A DNA stretch of 51,899 bases from UBA12014 sp029248335 (GTDB lineage Bacteria; Planctomycetota; Phycisphaerae; Phycisphaerales; SM1A02), in contig JAQWJM010000041.1 in NCBI GenBank assembly GCA_029248335.1, forward strand, positions 1 through 51,899. Direction: 5' to 3'. The position numbers were made by a program, and so were the translations under genes. Under the pieces are notes generated by a model. It was given only the letters and a program-made list of their open reading frames with translations, searched no databases and was not told the origin of the DNA. This document shows, piece by piece, positions 1-8,654 of the stretch. Numbering within the stretch: position 1 is the stretch's first letter; every line of letters starts with the position of its first letter.

Positions 1-2042
1 GGATTCTCAACCGTCCGAAGCCGTCCGGAGATCCCGTCTTCATCCAGATCGCACTCGTCCGCCAGTTCGAGCAGGGTCAGTTCGTCGATGGCCTCGAGCA
101 ATCCCACGCCCACGAGCTGCGGTGCGAGACGAACCGAGTAGTACTCCGGCACCGGACCGGTGAATTCGTAGACGGGACGTCGAAGGGTGTACGCCGAACC
201 ATCGCCGTAGGTCCCGGGGACTTCGTCCCAGCCGGCGAGCAGCATCGAACCTTCGGAATCGTCGCCGCCCTGGAAGCCTTTCGGCTCGAGCACCTCGAAC
301 CAGTTCAGGTTCCAACCGCCTGACGCAGCGCTGATGCCGAACCGATGTTCGCCCGCGGCCAGCTGCACGCTGAGCGTCACGGTGATCCAGGACTGCCAGC
401 CACCGGTCGCCGGAATGTCGATGGTCCCGTGGAGCGGCGAACCACCGACCTCCTCGAAACGGAGCGTTCCACCGCCGGGCACGCTCGCCACCCGGAAATC
501 GATCAGGTACGTGCCGGTCGTTGGAATCATCACCGGGTGATCGACGTAGGCCATCCAGTCACCGGCGTCGATGTAACCGACGTTCAGACCGCCGCCTTCG
601 TCGGTGCAGGTCTCGGTCTGGACGCCGCTCATCACGGAGTAGTCCTCGGCCTCGACTCGAATGATCGTCGTGCCGTCGCCACCGCCGCCATCACCACCAC
701 CGCCACCGCCACCCGGCGTCGAACCGGTGCTCGGCTGGAGCACCTGCCCCAGAAGCGGATGCGGGGTCCCGTCCGCGTCGATTCCCACCTGGATGACGGC
801 TTCGTTGTAGGCCCCGCCCACCGCGGGCGGAAGGGCGCGACCGTTTCCGATGTGGCATGCCACGCAACTGGTGTTGACGAACCGCGGCCCGACCTTGCCG
901 ATGTGTTCGGCGAAGATCGGATTACCGTCCTCGGAATGGACGCCGGTGTCGAAGTCCGTGTGATGCAGGCGGCGTCCGATCGTGAACGCATGACCGCTTG
1001 CGTGCGAGATGTTCCCGACCATCTGCTTGAAGCGGTCGTCGGGCTCGTTCGAATACTGGTACGGAAGCGTGGTCCGGCCGCCGAGCCAGGCGTGCTCGGG
1101 GAGCGGGAAGGAATCGAAGGATGCCGCCGCCCGTTCCTCGGGGGTGCTCGCCTCCTCCTTCGCCTTCGCGTACCAGGGAACGATGCCCTCGCCGACGACG
1201 TAGAGCAGCGCCGTACCGTAGTAGTTCAACCGCCCGTTCCGAGGTGCGGCGAGGAACTGGCTGAGCTCGATCTCCATCCGATCGCCGATCGCGAGCGGCG
1301 TCTGCTCCGGCCACTTGTTCTCGATCTCCGCGGTGTAGCTGTACTCCGTCTCACCGGGATACCGCGTCGACGGCTCGGTGGAGACGAGCGTGACGCCGGC
1401 ATTCAGGAAGTCCGACATGTTGTTGTGATAGCCCGCGAATCCGGATGCGTAGAACGTTCGGAATTCCGCGGGGTTCAGGCGATCGAGGGTCGTGAACTTG
1501 AAGGTGAGACCGTCACCGCCCATCGCGGCTCGATCGACGATCTCGATCTCGGCGATCCGCTGCTCCCAGTAGAAGGGAAGCCAGTGGTCGTAGGTGCGAT
1601 AGGGGATGCCGTTCACGATGTCCTCGCGCGCGTGCCGGTCCCGAGCGCGATCCGCGATCCGGGTGATCATCGCGTCGGCCGTGTATTCGACGATCTCCGG
1701 CTCGAGCGGCTCCGAGCCGTCGTGAATCGGATCGAAGATCAGGTCCTCCTCGCACGGGCACCAACCCCACGCGCCGAGCATCGCGCCGATGTCCGCACCA
1801 TCGACGCGTCCATCACCGTTCAGGTCCGCGGATCCGCTCCCCTTCCCCCACTGCGCGAGGAGGAGTCCGATGTCGCTTCCGCCCACCCCGCCGGAACCAT
1901 CGAGATCAGCCGGACAGTCGCCATGCACGGTCTGCACGGTCGCACCGAGCGCGGCAAACAACGCCAACGCGGCGATTCGCTCGGTGATCGAGGATGCCTG
2001 ACGCCGACCTGGGATGAAGCCTTGTTTTTCCGAGTGTGACAT
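1..2042 (-). CDS. Di-heme oxidoreductase (DUF1111/DHOR type) with internal CBM6 domain, 3' end outside window
   Basis: About 680 residues are visible; the C-terminus lies beyond base 1. An N-terminal signal-like segment (residues 20-40) is followed by two dockerin-like calcium-binding motifs (DLDGSGG near 47, DLNGDGRVDGADIG near 73). A DHOR-type domain follows: GPRFVNTSCVACHIGNGR carries a CxxCH heme motif at 393-397, and VGVGLLEAIDE at 645-655 with DLDEDGISGR after it is typical of the DUF1111 family. Between these, after a glycine-rich linker (444-457), residues about 460-585 form a CBM6-like module (RVEAEDYS, DAGDWMAYVD). The family contains periplasmic c-type di-heme enzymes; the second heme motif would be off the window. 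The ATG at 2042 has AAGGGA 9 bases upstream. I infer a secreted, carbohydrate-tethered redox enzyme. Substrate unknown. Confidence 0.82.
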   Translation of the reverse strand, partial: MSHSEKQGFIPGRRQASSITERIAALALFAALGATVQTVHGDCPADLDGSGGVGGSDIGLLLAQWGKGSGSADLNGDGRVDGADIGAMLGAWGWCPCEEDLIFDPIHDGSEPLEPEIVEYTADAMITRIADRARDRHAREDIVNGIPYRTYDHWLPFYWEQRIAEIEIVDRAAMGGDGLTFKFTTLDRLNPAEFRTFYASGFAGYHNNMSDFLNAGVTLVSTEPSTRYPGETEYSYTAEIENKWPEQTPLAIGDRMEIELSQFLAAPRNGRLNYYGTALLYVVGEGIVPWYAKAKEEASTPEERAAASFDSFPLPEHAWLGGRTTLPYQYSNEPDDRFKQMVGNISHASGHAFTIGRRLHHTDFDTGVHSEDGNPIFAEHIGKVGPRFVNTSCVACHIGNGRALPPAVGGAYNEAVIQVGIDADGTPHPLLGQVLQPSTGSTPGGGGGGGDGGGGDGTTIIRVEAEDYSVMSGVQTETCTDEGGGLNVGYIDAGDWMAYVDHPVMIPTTGTYLIDFRVASVPGGGTLRFEEVGGSPLHGTIDIPATGGWQSWITVTLSVQLAAGEHRFGISAASGGWNLNWFEVLEPKGFQGGDDSEGSMLLAGWDEVPGTYGDGSAYTLRRPVYEFTGPVPEYYSVRLAPQLVGVGLLEAIDELTLLELADECDLDEDGISGRLRTVEN

Positions 2043-2318
2043 CGCGTGTCGTCCCTTGGGTTTGGAGCGCCCGTTTGGAAATCGTTCCGATCCCGACCCG
2101 CGTGAAGGTTGCGAGTGTCGGATCAGCCGTTTACGAGCGGAGGAACCCGTGGTTCTTCCAATCGAGTCACGACGTGACGCGGAGACCGGACCCCTTCCAA
2201 GATGACAGAGATCGTGGTTTTGGACGAGTCATTTTCACAGGAATCGAGTGAAATCCAGCTCACGGTCGATGTCTCAAGGACCTGTTCACCTTTTCTTCAC
2301 CCCACCGGAGCACCAGAT

Positions 2319-2732
2319 ATGCAGACCGATCCAGCGACCCCGATGTCCGAGATGCCGCCGATGGGGACCGAAGCGGTTGCCGCCGCCGGCACGGTGGCGC
2401 TCCTCTTGTACCTCGTGATCCTCATCGTCTTCTGCATCGGTTGCTGGAAGATGGTCGCGAAGGCGGGCATGCCGGGGATCCTCGGCTTGATTCCGATCGT
2501 CAATTTGTTCGTGCTGCCCGTCGTCGGGGGCAAGCCCTGGTGGTGGGCCTTCATGCTCTTCATACCCATCGTCGGCCAGGTGCTCTACATGGTGCTGGTG
2601 TCCCTGAGCGTCGCAGAGCGGTTCGGCCGAGGAATCGGCACCGTACTCGGGCTGATCTTCCTCACCCCGATCTTCGTCTGCATCCTCGGCTTCGGATCCG
2701 CGCAATGGACGCCGCCGCCGAGCAACGCCTGA
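2319..2732 (+). CDS. DUF5684-type small membrane protein
   Basis: A 137-residue protein with about four hydrophobic segments. The pattern WKMVAKAGMPGILGLIPIVN, then GGKPWWWAFMLFIPIVGQV and ERFGRGIGTVLGLIFLTPIF, is characteristic of the DUF5684 family of bacterial inner-membrane proteins. Function is not established for the family. I chose the ATG at 2319 because GGAG sits 8 bases upstream; an in-frame extension to 2202 lacks family similarity. It is divergent from the di-heme oxidoreductase and closed by a strong hairpin terminator. The proline-rich ends (MQTDPATPMSEMPPM and PPPSNA) are probably flexible. Confidence 0.75.
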   Translation: MQTDPATPMSEMPPMGTEAVAAAGTVALLLYLVILIVFCIGCWKMVAKAGMPGILGLIPIVNLFVLPVVGGKPWWWAFMLFIPIVGQVLYMVLVSLSVAERFGRGIGTVLGLIFLTPIFVCILGFGSAQWTPPPSNA

Positions 2733-2759
2733 ACGCATCCCACCGCGGTTACGGATTTC

Positions 2760-2799
2760 GACCCCTCGGAAGCGACACGCTTCCGGGGGGTCGTTTCTC
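2760..2799 (+). terminator. Intrinsic terminator after the DUF5684 gene
   Basis: A 15-bp stem (2760-2774 with 2778-2792, one G-U wobble) and loop ACA, followed by GTTTCTC. It begins 28 bases after the stop codon and touches the stop of the convergent membrane-protein gene. Confidence 0.75.
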
Positions 2800-3295
2800 A
2801 TGCAGGGTCGGGTCGAGGTCGCGGCCGTCCCCGCGTCAGCAGGAAGCCGGCGCCAGCCGTCGCCGCGACCGTGCCACCGATTCCGAGCACGGTCATCCAG
2901 ATCGGATGCGAAAACTGATCCGTCACCATGACGATCCCGACCACGTCGAAGGCGCCGACCAGCAGGGCGAACCAGAGCTTGCCGGCCGGGGCGATCACGG
3001 CGGCGACGAGCGCTCCGATGAGCCCGCCACCGATCCACGCGAGGACCACGGCGAGCAACGCGCCGACCGGGGCGTCCGCAAGCCAGGCCGAAAGCACCGG
3101 TGTCATCTCCTTCTGAACCTGCCGATATCGGTCGGTGTCTCCCGCGGCCATCGCATCACCCATCGCCCTCGAGAGCGCCTCGATCTCCGCCGGGGGCGGG
3201 TAGATCGCGTGACCGACCGCCTCGAGGGCCATGACGCCGAACATGAAGGCCACGATGCCGGCCACGGGTGCGATCAGGAAGCGAATCACCTTCAT
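2798..3295 (-). CDS. Hypothetical membrane protein with four predicted transmembrane segments
   Basis: A 165-residue protein I do not recognise. Hydrophobic segments are FLIAPVAGIVAFMFGVMAL, LLAVVLAWIGGGLIGALVAA, LWFALLVGAFDVVGIVMV and WMTVLGIGGTVAATAGAGFLL. The first loop (about residues 32-72) is polar and probably exposed. The tail is rich in Arg-Pro. Two ATGs lie six bases apart; the inner one at 3295 has GGAG at 7-base spacing, the outer one (3301) has it too close. Convergent with the DUF5684 gene; no sequence evidence for a role. Confidence 0.6.
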   Translation of the reverse strand: MKVIRFLIAPVAGIVAFMFGVMALEAVGHAIYPPPAEIEALSRAMGDAMAAGDTDRYRQVQKEMTPVLSAWLADAPVGALLAVVLAWIGGGLIGALVAAVIAPAGKLWFALLVGAFDVVGIVMVTDQFSHPIWMTVLGIGGTVAATAGAGFLLTRGRPRPRPDPA

Positions 3296-3462
3296 GGGCA
3301 TGCTCCGAGGAGGACTTCGTGGGTCACGGGGGTCTGAACCCGCGTTCAATGGTGCCGTGAGGAAGGTACCCGCCGCCGACCCGTTTCACGACCCGGGCAC
3401 CCCGTGCCGGATCCCCCCTTTTCGGTCGACCGCGTCCCCGGAATCCCGCGTACCCTTCCCGC

Positions 3463-4608
3463 ATGTCCAGCTCACCGATCACTGCCGCCTTCACCACGCC
3501 GCCCGCCACGCCCCGACTCGGGGTCTACAACTTCTCGGCGGGTCCCTCCCACATGCCGATCGAGGTGATCGACCAGATCCGCGAGGAGCTGCTCGATCTC
3601 GGCGAGACCGGCATCGGTCTCATCGAACATTCCCATCGCGGCCCGGCCTACACGGACGCCTCCGCCGAGGCGGAAGCGGTCATCCGGCGACTCACCGGGG
3701 TCGGCGACGAACACGCGGTGATCTTCATGCCTGGCGGCGCCACCGTGAACTTCGCGTTCCTCGCCCTGAACTTCCTCTCGGAAGGCGGTACCGGGGTCTA
3801 CCTCGACACCAGCGTCTGGGCCCAGAAGGCCATCGAGGAAGCGAAGCCCGTGGGAAAGGTCCACGTCGGATTCAACGGCCGCGGCGGTGACGAATTCTCC
3901 TGCCCTGACCCGACGAAGGCCGGCGCCGACATCGACGCGCCGGCCGACGCGGCGTACCTCTTCTATTGCGCGAACAACACCGGCGAGGGAACCTGGTTCA
4001 CCGAACCCCCGCGAAGCGGCCTTCCGTTGATCGGCGACCTCACCAGCGACATCTTCTCGCGGCCCTGGCCCTTCGCCGACCACGCGATGACCATCGCCGC
4101 CGGTCAGAAGAATCTCGGTGCCGCGGGCTGCTCGGTGATCGTGGCGAAGCGGGACTTCATCGACCGCGGATCGAAGTCGATCGGACCGATTCTTCGATTC
4201 GCCGACCACGAACGCGCGAAGTCGATCCTCAACACGCCGCCGACCTTCGCGGTCCGGGTGATCGGATTGATGGCGGAATGGACTGAAGCCCAGGGCGGCC
4301 CCGAAGCGATCGCCGCCCGAAACACGCTGAAGTCCTCGATGATCTGGAAGGTCGTCGACGAGCACGAAGGCTTCTATCGGAGTCGGGCGTCCCGCCCGGC
4401 GCGAAGCGGATTGAACGTCACGTTCCAGACCGCGTCGGCCGATCTGGATGCTCGGTTCCTGACCGAAGCGAAGGCCGCCGGGCTCGAGAACCTCGCCGGA
4501 CTCGCCGGCGTCGGCGGCATGCGGGCGTCGATGTACAACGCCTTCCCGGTCCGCGGTGCGGAGATTCTGGCGGCGTTCATGAAGGACTTCGCGACCCGCA
4601 ACGGCTGA
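3463..4608 (+). CDS. serC: Phosphoserine aminotransferase
   Basis: A 381-residue PLP enzyme converting 3-phosphohydroxypyruvate and glutamate to phosphoserine and 2-oxoglutarate in serine synthesis (and acting in pyridoxal phosphate synthesis in some bacteria). The N-terminal VYNFSAGPS motif, GLIEHSHRGPAY, the phosphate-binding GGATVNFA region and the Schiff-base lysine in AAGQKNLGAAG (Lys216) are all present. The C-terminal MYNAFPVRGAE matches the family. Length is slightly above the usual 360 residues because of a 20-residue N-terminal leader. No strong ribosome-binding site precedes the ATG. serA and serB are not adjacent, so the gene appears to stand alone. Confidence 0.95.
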   Translation: MSSSPITAAFTTPPATPRLGVYNFSAGPSHMPIEVIDQIREELLDLGETGIGLIEHSHRGPAYTDASAEAEAVIRRLTGVGDEHAVIFMPGGATVNFAFLALNFLSEGGTGVYLDTSVWAQKAIEEAKPVGKVHVGFNGRGGDEFSCPDPTKAGADIDAPADAAYLFYCANNTGEGTWFTEPPRSGLPLIGDLTSDIFSRPWPFADHAMTIAAGQKNLGAAGCSVIVAKRDFIDRGSKSIGPILRFADHERAKSILNTPPTFAVRVIGLMAEWTEAQGGPEAIAARNTLKSSMIWKVVDEHEGFYRSRASRPARSGLNVTFQTASADLDARFLTEAKAAGLENLAGLAGVGGMRASMYNAFPVRGAEILAAFMKDFATRNG

Positions 4609-4617
4609 GCCCGAGGG

Positions 4618-5778
4618 TCATTCCCGATCGACGGCGGATTCCGAGGTTTCGGCGTCCTTCACCGTGGCCGGATCCGCACCGATCTCCTCGGTCGAGACGC
4701 CGGTGACTTCGGCGGATTTCGCGACCCGGTCGCGAGCCGCCTTCCACTGCTCCATCGTCATCGCGACGCGGAACCCGACGTGACTGGCGCCCGAGTCGGG
4801 CGTCGTCGCCATGCGGGCACTCGGACGGTAGCTCGAGCAGTAGCTCGGATTGCAGAGGAACGATCCGCCTCGCTGGACGCGACTGACCGGCGAAGACGGA
4901 TTTCGCGGGTCACGAGTATCCGCCGGTCCGGCGGGATTCACCACCACGCCGTCCGGCCCCACTTCCTCGACGCGACGCCGATATTCGTCGGCGCGATAGC
5001 GGTCCCCGCACCACTCCCAGACGTTGCCGCCCATGTCGAGCAGCCCGTAGCCATTCGCGGGGTACCGTCCCACCGGCGCCGTACGCACGTAGCCGTCGGC
5101 CGCGGTGTTCCGATCGGGAAATCGACCGTTCCAGGTGTTGGCCCGCGTCTCGTCGATCTGAGCCTCGCCCCAGATGAACGGCTGATCGGCCAGGCCACCA
5201 CGAGCGGCGAACTCCCACTCCGATTCGGTGGGAAGTCGGCCGCCGATCCAGTCGCAGTAGGCGACCGCGTCCTCGAATGCGACATGGACCACAGGGTGGT
5301 CCATTCGATCCTCGATCGAGGAATCGGGGCCCTCCGGATGACGCCAGTCGGCGCCCCGGGTCCACGACCACCACTGCGAGAAGTCGTCCATCGACACCGG
5401 GCGATCGGTACCGGTGAAGACCAGCGACCCCGGCTGGAGCAGCTCGTCGGGCGGTTGCGGCGTGCCCGGCGGAACCTGCTTCTTCAGGTCTTCCCAGTCG
5501 ACCGGTCGTTCCGCGACGGTCCGGTACCCGGTCGCGGCGACGAAGGCCGCATATTCGGCGTTGGTGACCTCCCGACGACCGAGCCCGAAGGAACCGACCC
5601 GGACCCGGTGACGCGGAAACTCGTCCGGCCGTGCTTCGGGACCGATCCCCCCCATGGTGAACTCACCACCGGAAATCTCGACGAGATCCGGCGCCGGCGG
5701 AACCACGGCCTCCGGCGGCGGAGACACCGAGAGACACGCCATGGCCATCATCACATTCAAGGGCGGAAACAACGCCAT
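4618..5778 (-). CDS. Formylglycine-generating enzyme (SUMF1/FGE family)
   Basis: A 386-residue protein with a complete FGE-sulfatase domain (about 33-342). Key features are GGEFTMGG, RREVTNAEYAAFV, RLPTESEWEFAARGG, GNVWEWCGDRY and RVQRGGSFLCNPSYCSSYR. The two cysteines in the last motif (Cys309 and Cys314) align with the catalytic copper-binding pair of characterised FGEs, and the following TPDSGASHVGFR is the family signature. Known members oxidise a sulfatase cysteine to formylglycine. The hydrophobic N-terminus (MALFPPLNVMMAMACLSV) suggests export, which would be unusual for a bacterial FGE. GGAG lies 7 bases before the ATG. A CSPSR sulfatase that would need this enzyme is at 49981-51501. 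Confidence 0.9.
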   Translation of the reverse strand: MALFPPLNVMMAMACLSVSPPPEAVVPPAPDLVEISGGEFTMGGIGPEARPDEFPRHRVRVGSFGLGRREVTNAEYAAFVAATGYRTVAERPVDWEDLKKQVPPGTPQPPDELLQPGSLVFTGTDRPVSMDDFSQWWSWTRGADWRHPEGPDSSIEDRMDHPVVHVAFEDAVAYCDWIGGRLPTESEWEFAARGGLADQPFIWGEAQIDETRANTWNGRFPDRNTAADGYVRTAPVGRYPANGYGLLDMGGNVWEWCGDRYRADEYRRRVEEVGPDGVVVNPAGPADTRDPRNPSSPVSRVQRGGSFLCNPSYCSSYRPSARMATTPDSGASHVGFRVAMTMEQWKAARDRVAKSAEVTGVSTEEIGADPATVKDAETSESAVDRE

Positions 5779-5821
5779 CGTTCACTCCACGAATTGAAGA
5801 TGCTCGAACGCACCGCGATCA

Positions 5822-6394
5822 TCAGGCCCTGAAACGCCGGCCCTCACCATCGACCTCAACGGTACAGACTTCGACGATCGTCCAGATCAACAATCCGATG
5901 TACACCAGCAAGGAGATGCAGATCGTGAAACCGAGCACGGCGCCGACGCAGGCCATGCCCCAGATGAACACCAGACTCAAGGTCAGCTGCGTCGCACCAC
6001 GGGCGGTGTACCCGGCGACGAGATTGTGCACACCGAAGACCGAAACCAGCACGCCGAGGAGAATCCCGAGCAGGATATAGGCCACCCGACTCGTCGGGGA
6101 AACGGCGCTCGCGGAAGGGGACGGGGGTGTCAACGGCGGGACCGACGGGTCGAAACCCGTGTCGCCCTCCACATTGTGCGGCGGTGGCGGCACCTCGGAC
6201 TCCGACGCGTGAAGTCCGTCGAACACCGACGCTGCGGCGTTCCAAGGCTCGGATTCCGGCCCCTCCCGCAGGAAACCCGTGGCCTCGATGCGACCATCTC
6301 GAACGTACCGATCGACCTCGGCTCGGTCGTAGGGACCGTACACCTCGCCAGCCGGCGACCGATACCACCAGTTCACTGCCGCGTCTTCAGACAT
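5822..6394 (-). CDS. GYF_2 (DUF4339) and TM2-type membrane protein
   Basis: A 190-residue protein. Residues about 8-55 form a GYF_2-like domain (WWYRSPAGEVYGPYDRAEV, GRIEATGFLREG, EPWNAA). A proline/serine-rich linker (about 66-100) leads to a TM2-like membrane domain (AYILLGILLGVL, GVHNLVAGYTARGATQL, IGLLIWTIVEVCTV). GYF-type domains bind proline-rich peptides in eukaryotes; the bacterial version is a common cytoplasmic adaptor of unknown role attached to membrane segments. The gene lies 43 bases upstream of the FGE gene on the same strand, so the two may be co-transcribed. No enzymatic residues are seen. Confidence 0.75.
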   Translation of the reverse strand: MSEDAAVNWWYRSPAGEVYGPYDRAEVDRYVRDGRIEATGFLREGPESEPWNAAASVFDGLHASESEVPPPPHNVEGDTGFDPSVPPLTPPSPSASAVSPTSRVAYILLGILLGVLVSVFGVHNLVAGYTARGATQLTLSLVFIWGMACVGAVLGFTICISLLVYIGLLIWTIVEVCTVEVDGEGRRFRA

Positions 6395-6477
6395 GCCGCC
6401 TCCTGTATCCGCTCACTGGGAATCGGATCGGATCGATTTCACGCACCACCCCACCGGGGCGAGAGATCTCGCGAAGC

Positions 6478-7587
6478 CTACCGAACGCGGCGATCGAACT
6501 CGCGCCGGAACGCCGTGCGTTCGGTCATGTCGAGCGTACGGCCATCGATTTCGAGGGCTTCGTAGCCGATCGTGAGGCGGTCATCGAGAAGCTCAATCTT
6601 CATGATCCCACTGCGAGGTCGGCCTGATTCGTCGGTGCCGGACCAGGCGGATCGCAGATAGGGGCTGCCTTCGAGGGACTTCTCAAGGGTGATCACACCA
6701 CCGATCACCAGGCCGTCCCCCCCGAGAAACCGACTGCGGATCTGCTCGGAGGCGGCATCGAACCAGACGATCTCGTCACCGACCACGCGGACCACGCCAT
6801 CGACTTCATCCGTCGACCGAAGTCGAAGCGATCGCTCGCCGGGACCGGCGGTGATCTCGAGACTCGCCAGCACGGTCCGGCCCATCGCATCCTGCCAGGC
6901 GCCATCCCAGACGCCGATCATTCCAGGGGCGATCTCCAGTCGCTCGATGAACGGATTCGTGCGATTCCACACGAACCGACCCGGCTGAGGTCCACCACTG
7001 CCGTCGATGCAGGTCGGGATGAAGTCGACCACCCACGCGTCGCGGTCGGCCGACTGGTAGGTGACCTCGTAGTTGACCGAGGCACCGGTTCCCGACGTCT
7101 CGTGTCCTCGCCAGTCGAGGGCCGCTCCATCGAAACCGATGAGCGTCGCGCTTCCGGTGAAGGGTCGGCCACGGTCGCGTCCGGAATAGATGTTGAGCAC
7201 GGCACCGGCGGCCTCGTCGTAGGTGATGCGCCCGCGACCGCTCGAAACCTTCGTGCCGTCCTTCAGCGTGACATCCCATTCCACCGCGAGCGAACGGCCC
7301 GGCTCGACCCACCACACGGACTGCTCCGCGGTGAACTCGACGCCACCCGGCATCGAGGCACGCCCCTCGTCGGTGATGCCTTCCATCTCCCACTCGCCGA
7401 CGAAGCGATCGAGCCCTTCCATCGCCTCGAGCCCGGGAAGTGCCGGAAGTTCGGGGAGTTCGGCCTCGACCTGCCCCATCGCCGCAGCGGAGATGCCGAG
7501 GCTCAGCGCCACCATCACGCTTCCCGCCCAGCCGGCTCCAATCGTTCGTCGGTCCGATTTGACGGTGTCAGGTCGTCGCTGTCGCAT
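6478..7587 (-). CDS. Secreted protein of unknown function, two lipocalin-like (DUF1579-like) repeats
   Basis: A 369-residue protein with a signal-like segment near residues 16-38 (GWAGSVMVALSLGISAAAMG). The mature part appears to contain two beta-rich repeats: the first begins LDRFVGEWEMEG (about 59), the second PGMIGVWDGAWQDAMG (about 220). The opening resembles DUF1579-type proteins but the match is partial. It ends in an Arg-rich tail. GGAGG sits about 5 bases before the ATG. I see no catalytic motif and the function is unknown. Confidence 0.65.
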   Translation of the reverse strand: MRQRRPDTVKSDRRTIGAGWAGSVMVALSLGISAAAMGQVEAELPELPALPGLEAMEGLDRFVGEWEMEGITDEGRASMPGGVEFTAEQSVWWVEPGRSLAVEWDVTLKDGTKVSSGRGRITYDEAAGAVLNIYSGRDRGRPFTGSATLIGFDGAALDWRGHETSGTGASVNYEVTYQSADRDAWVVDFIPTCIDGSGGPQPGRFVWNRTNPFIERLEIAPGMIGVWDGAWQDAMGRTVLASLEITAGPGERSLRLRSTDEVDGVVRVVGDEIVWFDAASEQIRSRFLGGDGLVIGGVITLEKSLEGSPYLRSAWSGTDESGRPRSGIMKIELLDDRLTIGYEALEIDGRTLDMTERTAFRREFDRRVR

Positions 7588-7808
7588 GCTGGCCTCCGGT
7601 CGGGGGTGGGTCTTGACGTGACGACGAGTGTACGAAAGGAGTCGACGCGAACACCGATCTTCAGGAAGACCGGCGGTTTATGAACATGCCATAGCCCGGA
7701 TCGCAGCTCCGCGCTCGATTTCGAGGGGGGTGGAGTCCGGGTGATGACGAAAATCGACTCGAAGATCGACCCGAACGGTCGACCGGGCCGGGCCCCGGAC
7801 CAGCGGCC

Positions 7809-8483
7809 TCAGGACGCCTGCCGGACCAGCGACCGCTGAAAGGCGGTGGTCTCGGGGCGGCGAAGTGGATCGACGGCCAGATCGATTCGATCGCCGTCGA
7901 GCGCGGTGGCGAGATCCGCGGCGAGCAGGGTGGGCTCGTCGGCGACCCATGCCTCACCGAAATCTCCGCGATCGGCATCGATCCGGATCAGGCCACCGCC
8001 GGAGAGTTCGCACAGACAGGCGAAACACCAGTTGGTGAAGCACCCCTCGGTCGCCGCCAGCAGGCAACGCGACCACTGTTCCAGATCGGGATCACGACGA
8101 CTGCCGGCCCGCATCGTCTCGTTCCATTCGACTTCGATCCGAGCCACGAGATGATCGATTTCCGGCAGCGTCTCGCAGGCGACCGGCAGCGGACCGCCAC
8201 GAACCACCGCGGAGACGATCCGACCATGGAGCGCTCGGAGCCTTGCGTCCAGCGGCGCGAGCGCCTCGATCAGCACGAGCCCCCGATCGGAGACCTCCGC
8301 CACCTGATGGGTCGCGGGACGGATCCGGACCGCGAGATCGCCGTCGTTCGTCATCGACGCGTCGAGTTCTCCGCCGAACGTCCGATCAAGGCCGGAATCG
8401 AGCCCGTGATCGAGTCTTGAATCGAGAACCGACATCGGGGAGGCGGCGGTCGGAAAGTGCTGATGTCGTGCGGCGAGGACCAT
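7809..8483 (-). CDS. Hypothetical protein with a central cysteine cluster
   Basis: A 224-residue protein I do not recognise. The middle holds a tryptophan/cysteine-rich stretch CFTNWCFACLCE, preceded by another Cys in QWSRCLLAA. The rest is acidic and helical, with no signal peptide or membrane segment. The ATG at 8483 is supported by GGAG 8 bases upstream; in-frame ATGs near SVLDSRLD and TNDGDLAV are alternatives. The cysteine cluster might bind a metal or simply form a buried core. A 221-base gap to the next minus-strand gene shows no clear feature beyond a weak hairpin near 7651-7672. Confidence 0.55.
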   Translation of the reverse strand: MVLAARHQHFPTAASPMSVLDSRLDHGLDSGLDRTFGGELDASMTNDGDLAVRIRPATHQVAEVSDRGLVLIEALAPLDARLRALHGRIVSAVVRGGPLPVACETLPEIDHLVARIEVEWNETMRAGSRRDPDLEQWSRCLLAATEGCFTNWCFACLCELSGGGLIRIDADRGDFGEAWVADEPTLLAADLATALDGDRIDLAVDPLRRPETTAFQRSLVRQAS

Positions 8484-8654
8484 GCTGAACTCCAGGTGAA
8501 CGGCGATTTCGGAGGCGTGACGGGAAGTCGGTCACGATCAGCAGGAGGACGGATCGAATCCCGAACACTGACCGAACAATTCGAGGGTTTTCCCGCAACG
8601 AACAACTGATTCGGCGACCGCCACGGCCAAAGTGGTTGAATACACTCTCCAGAC

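Noticed and set aside
345..2039. Long plus-strand open frame of about 564 residues
   Set aside because: Its composition is arginine- and alanine-skewed with no domain, while the minus strand reads as a coherent di-heme oxidoreductase.
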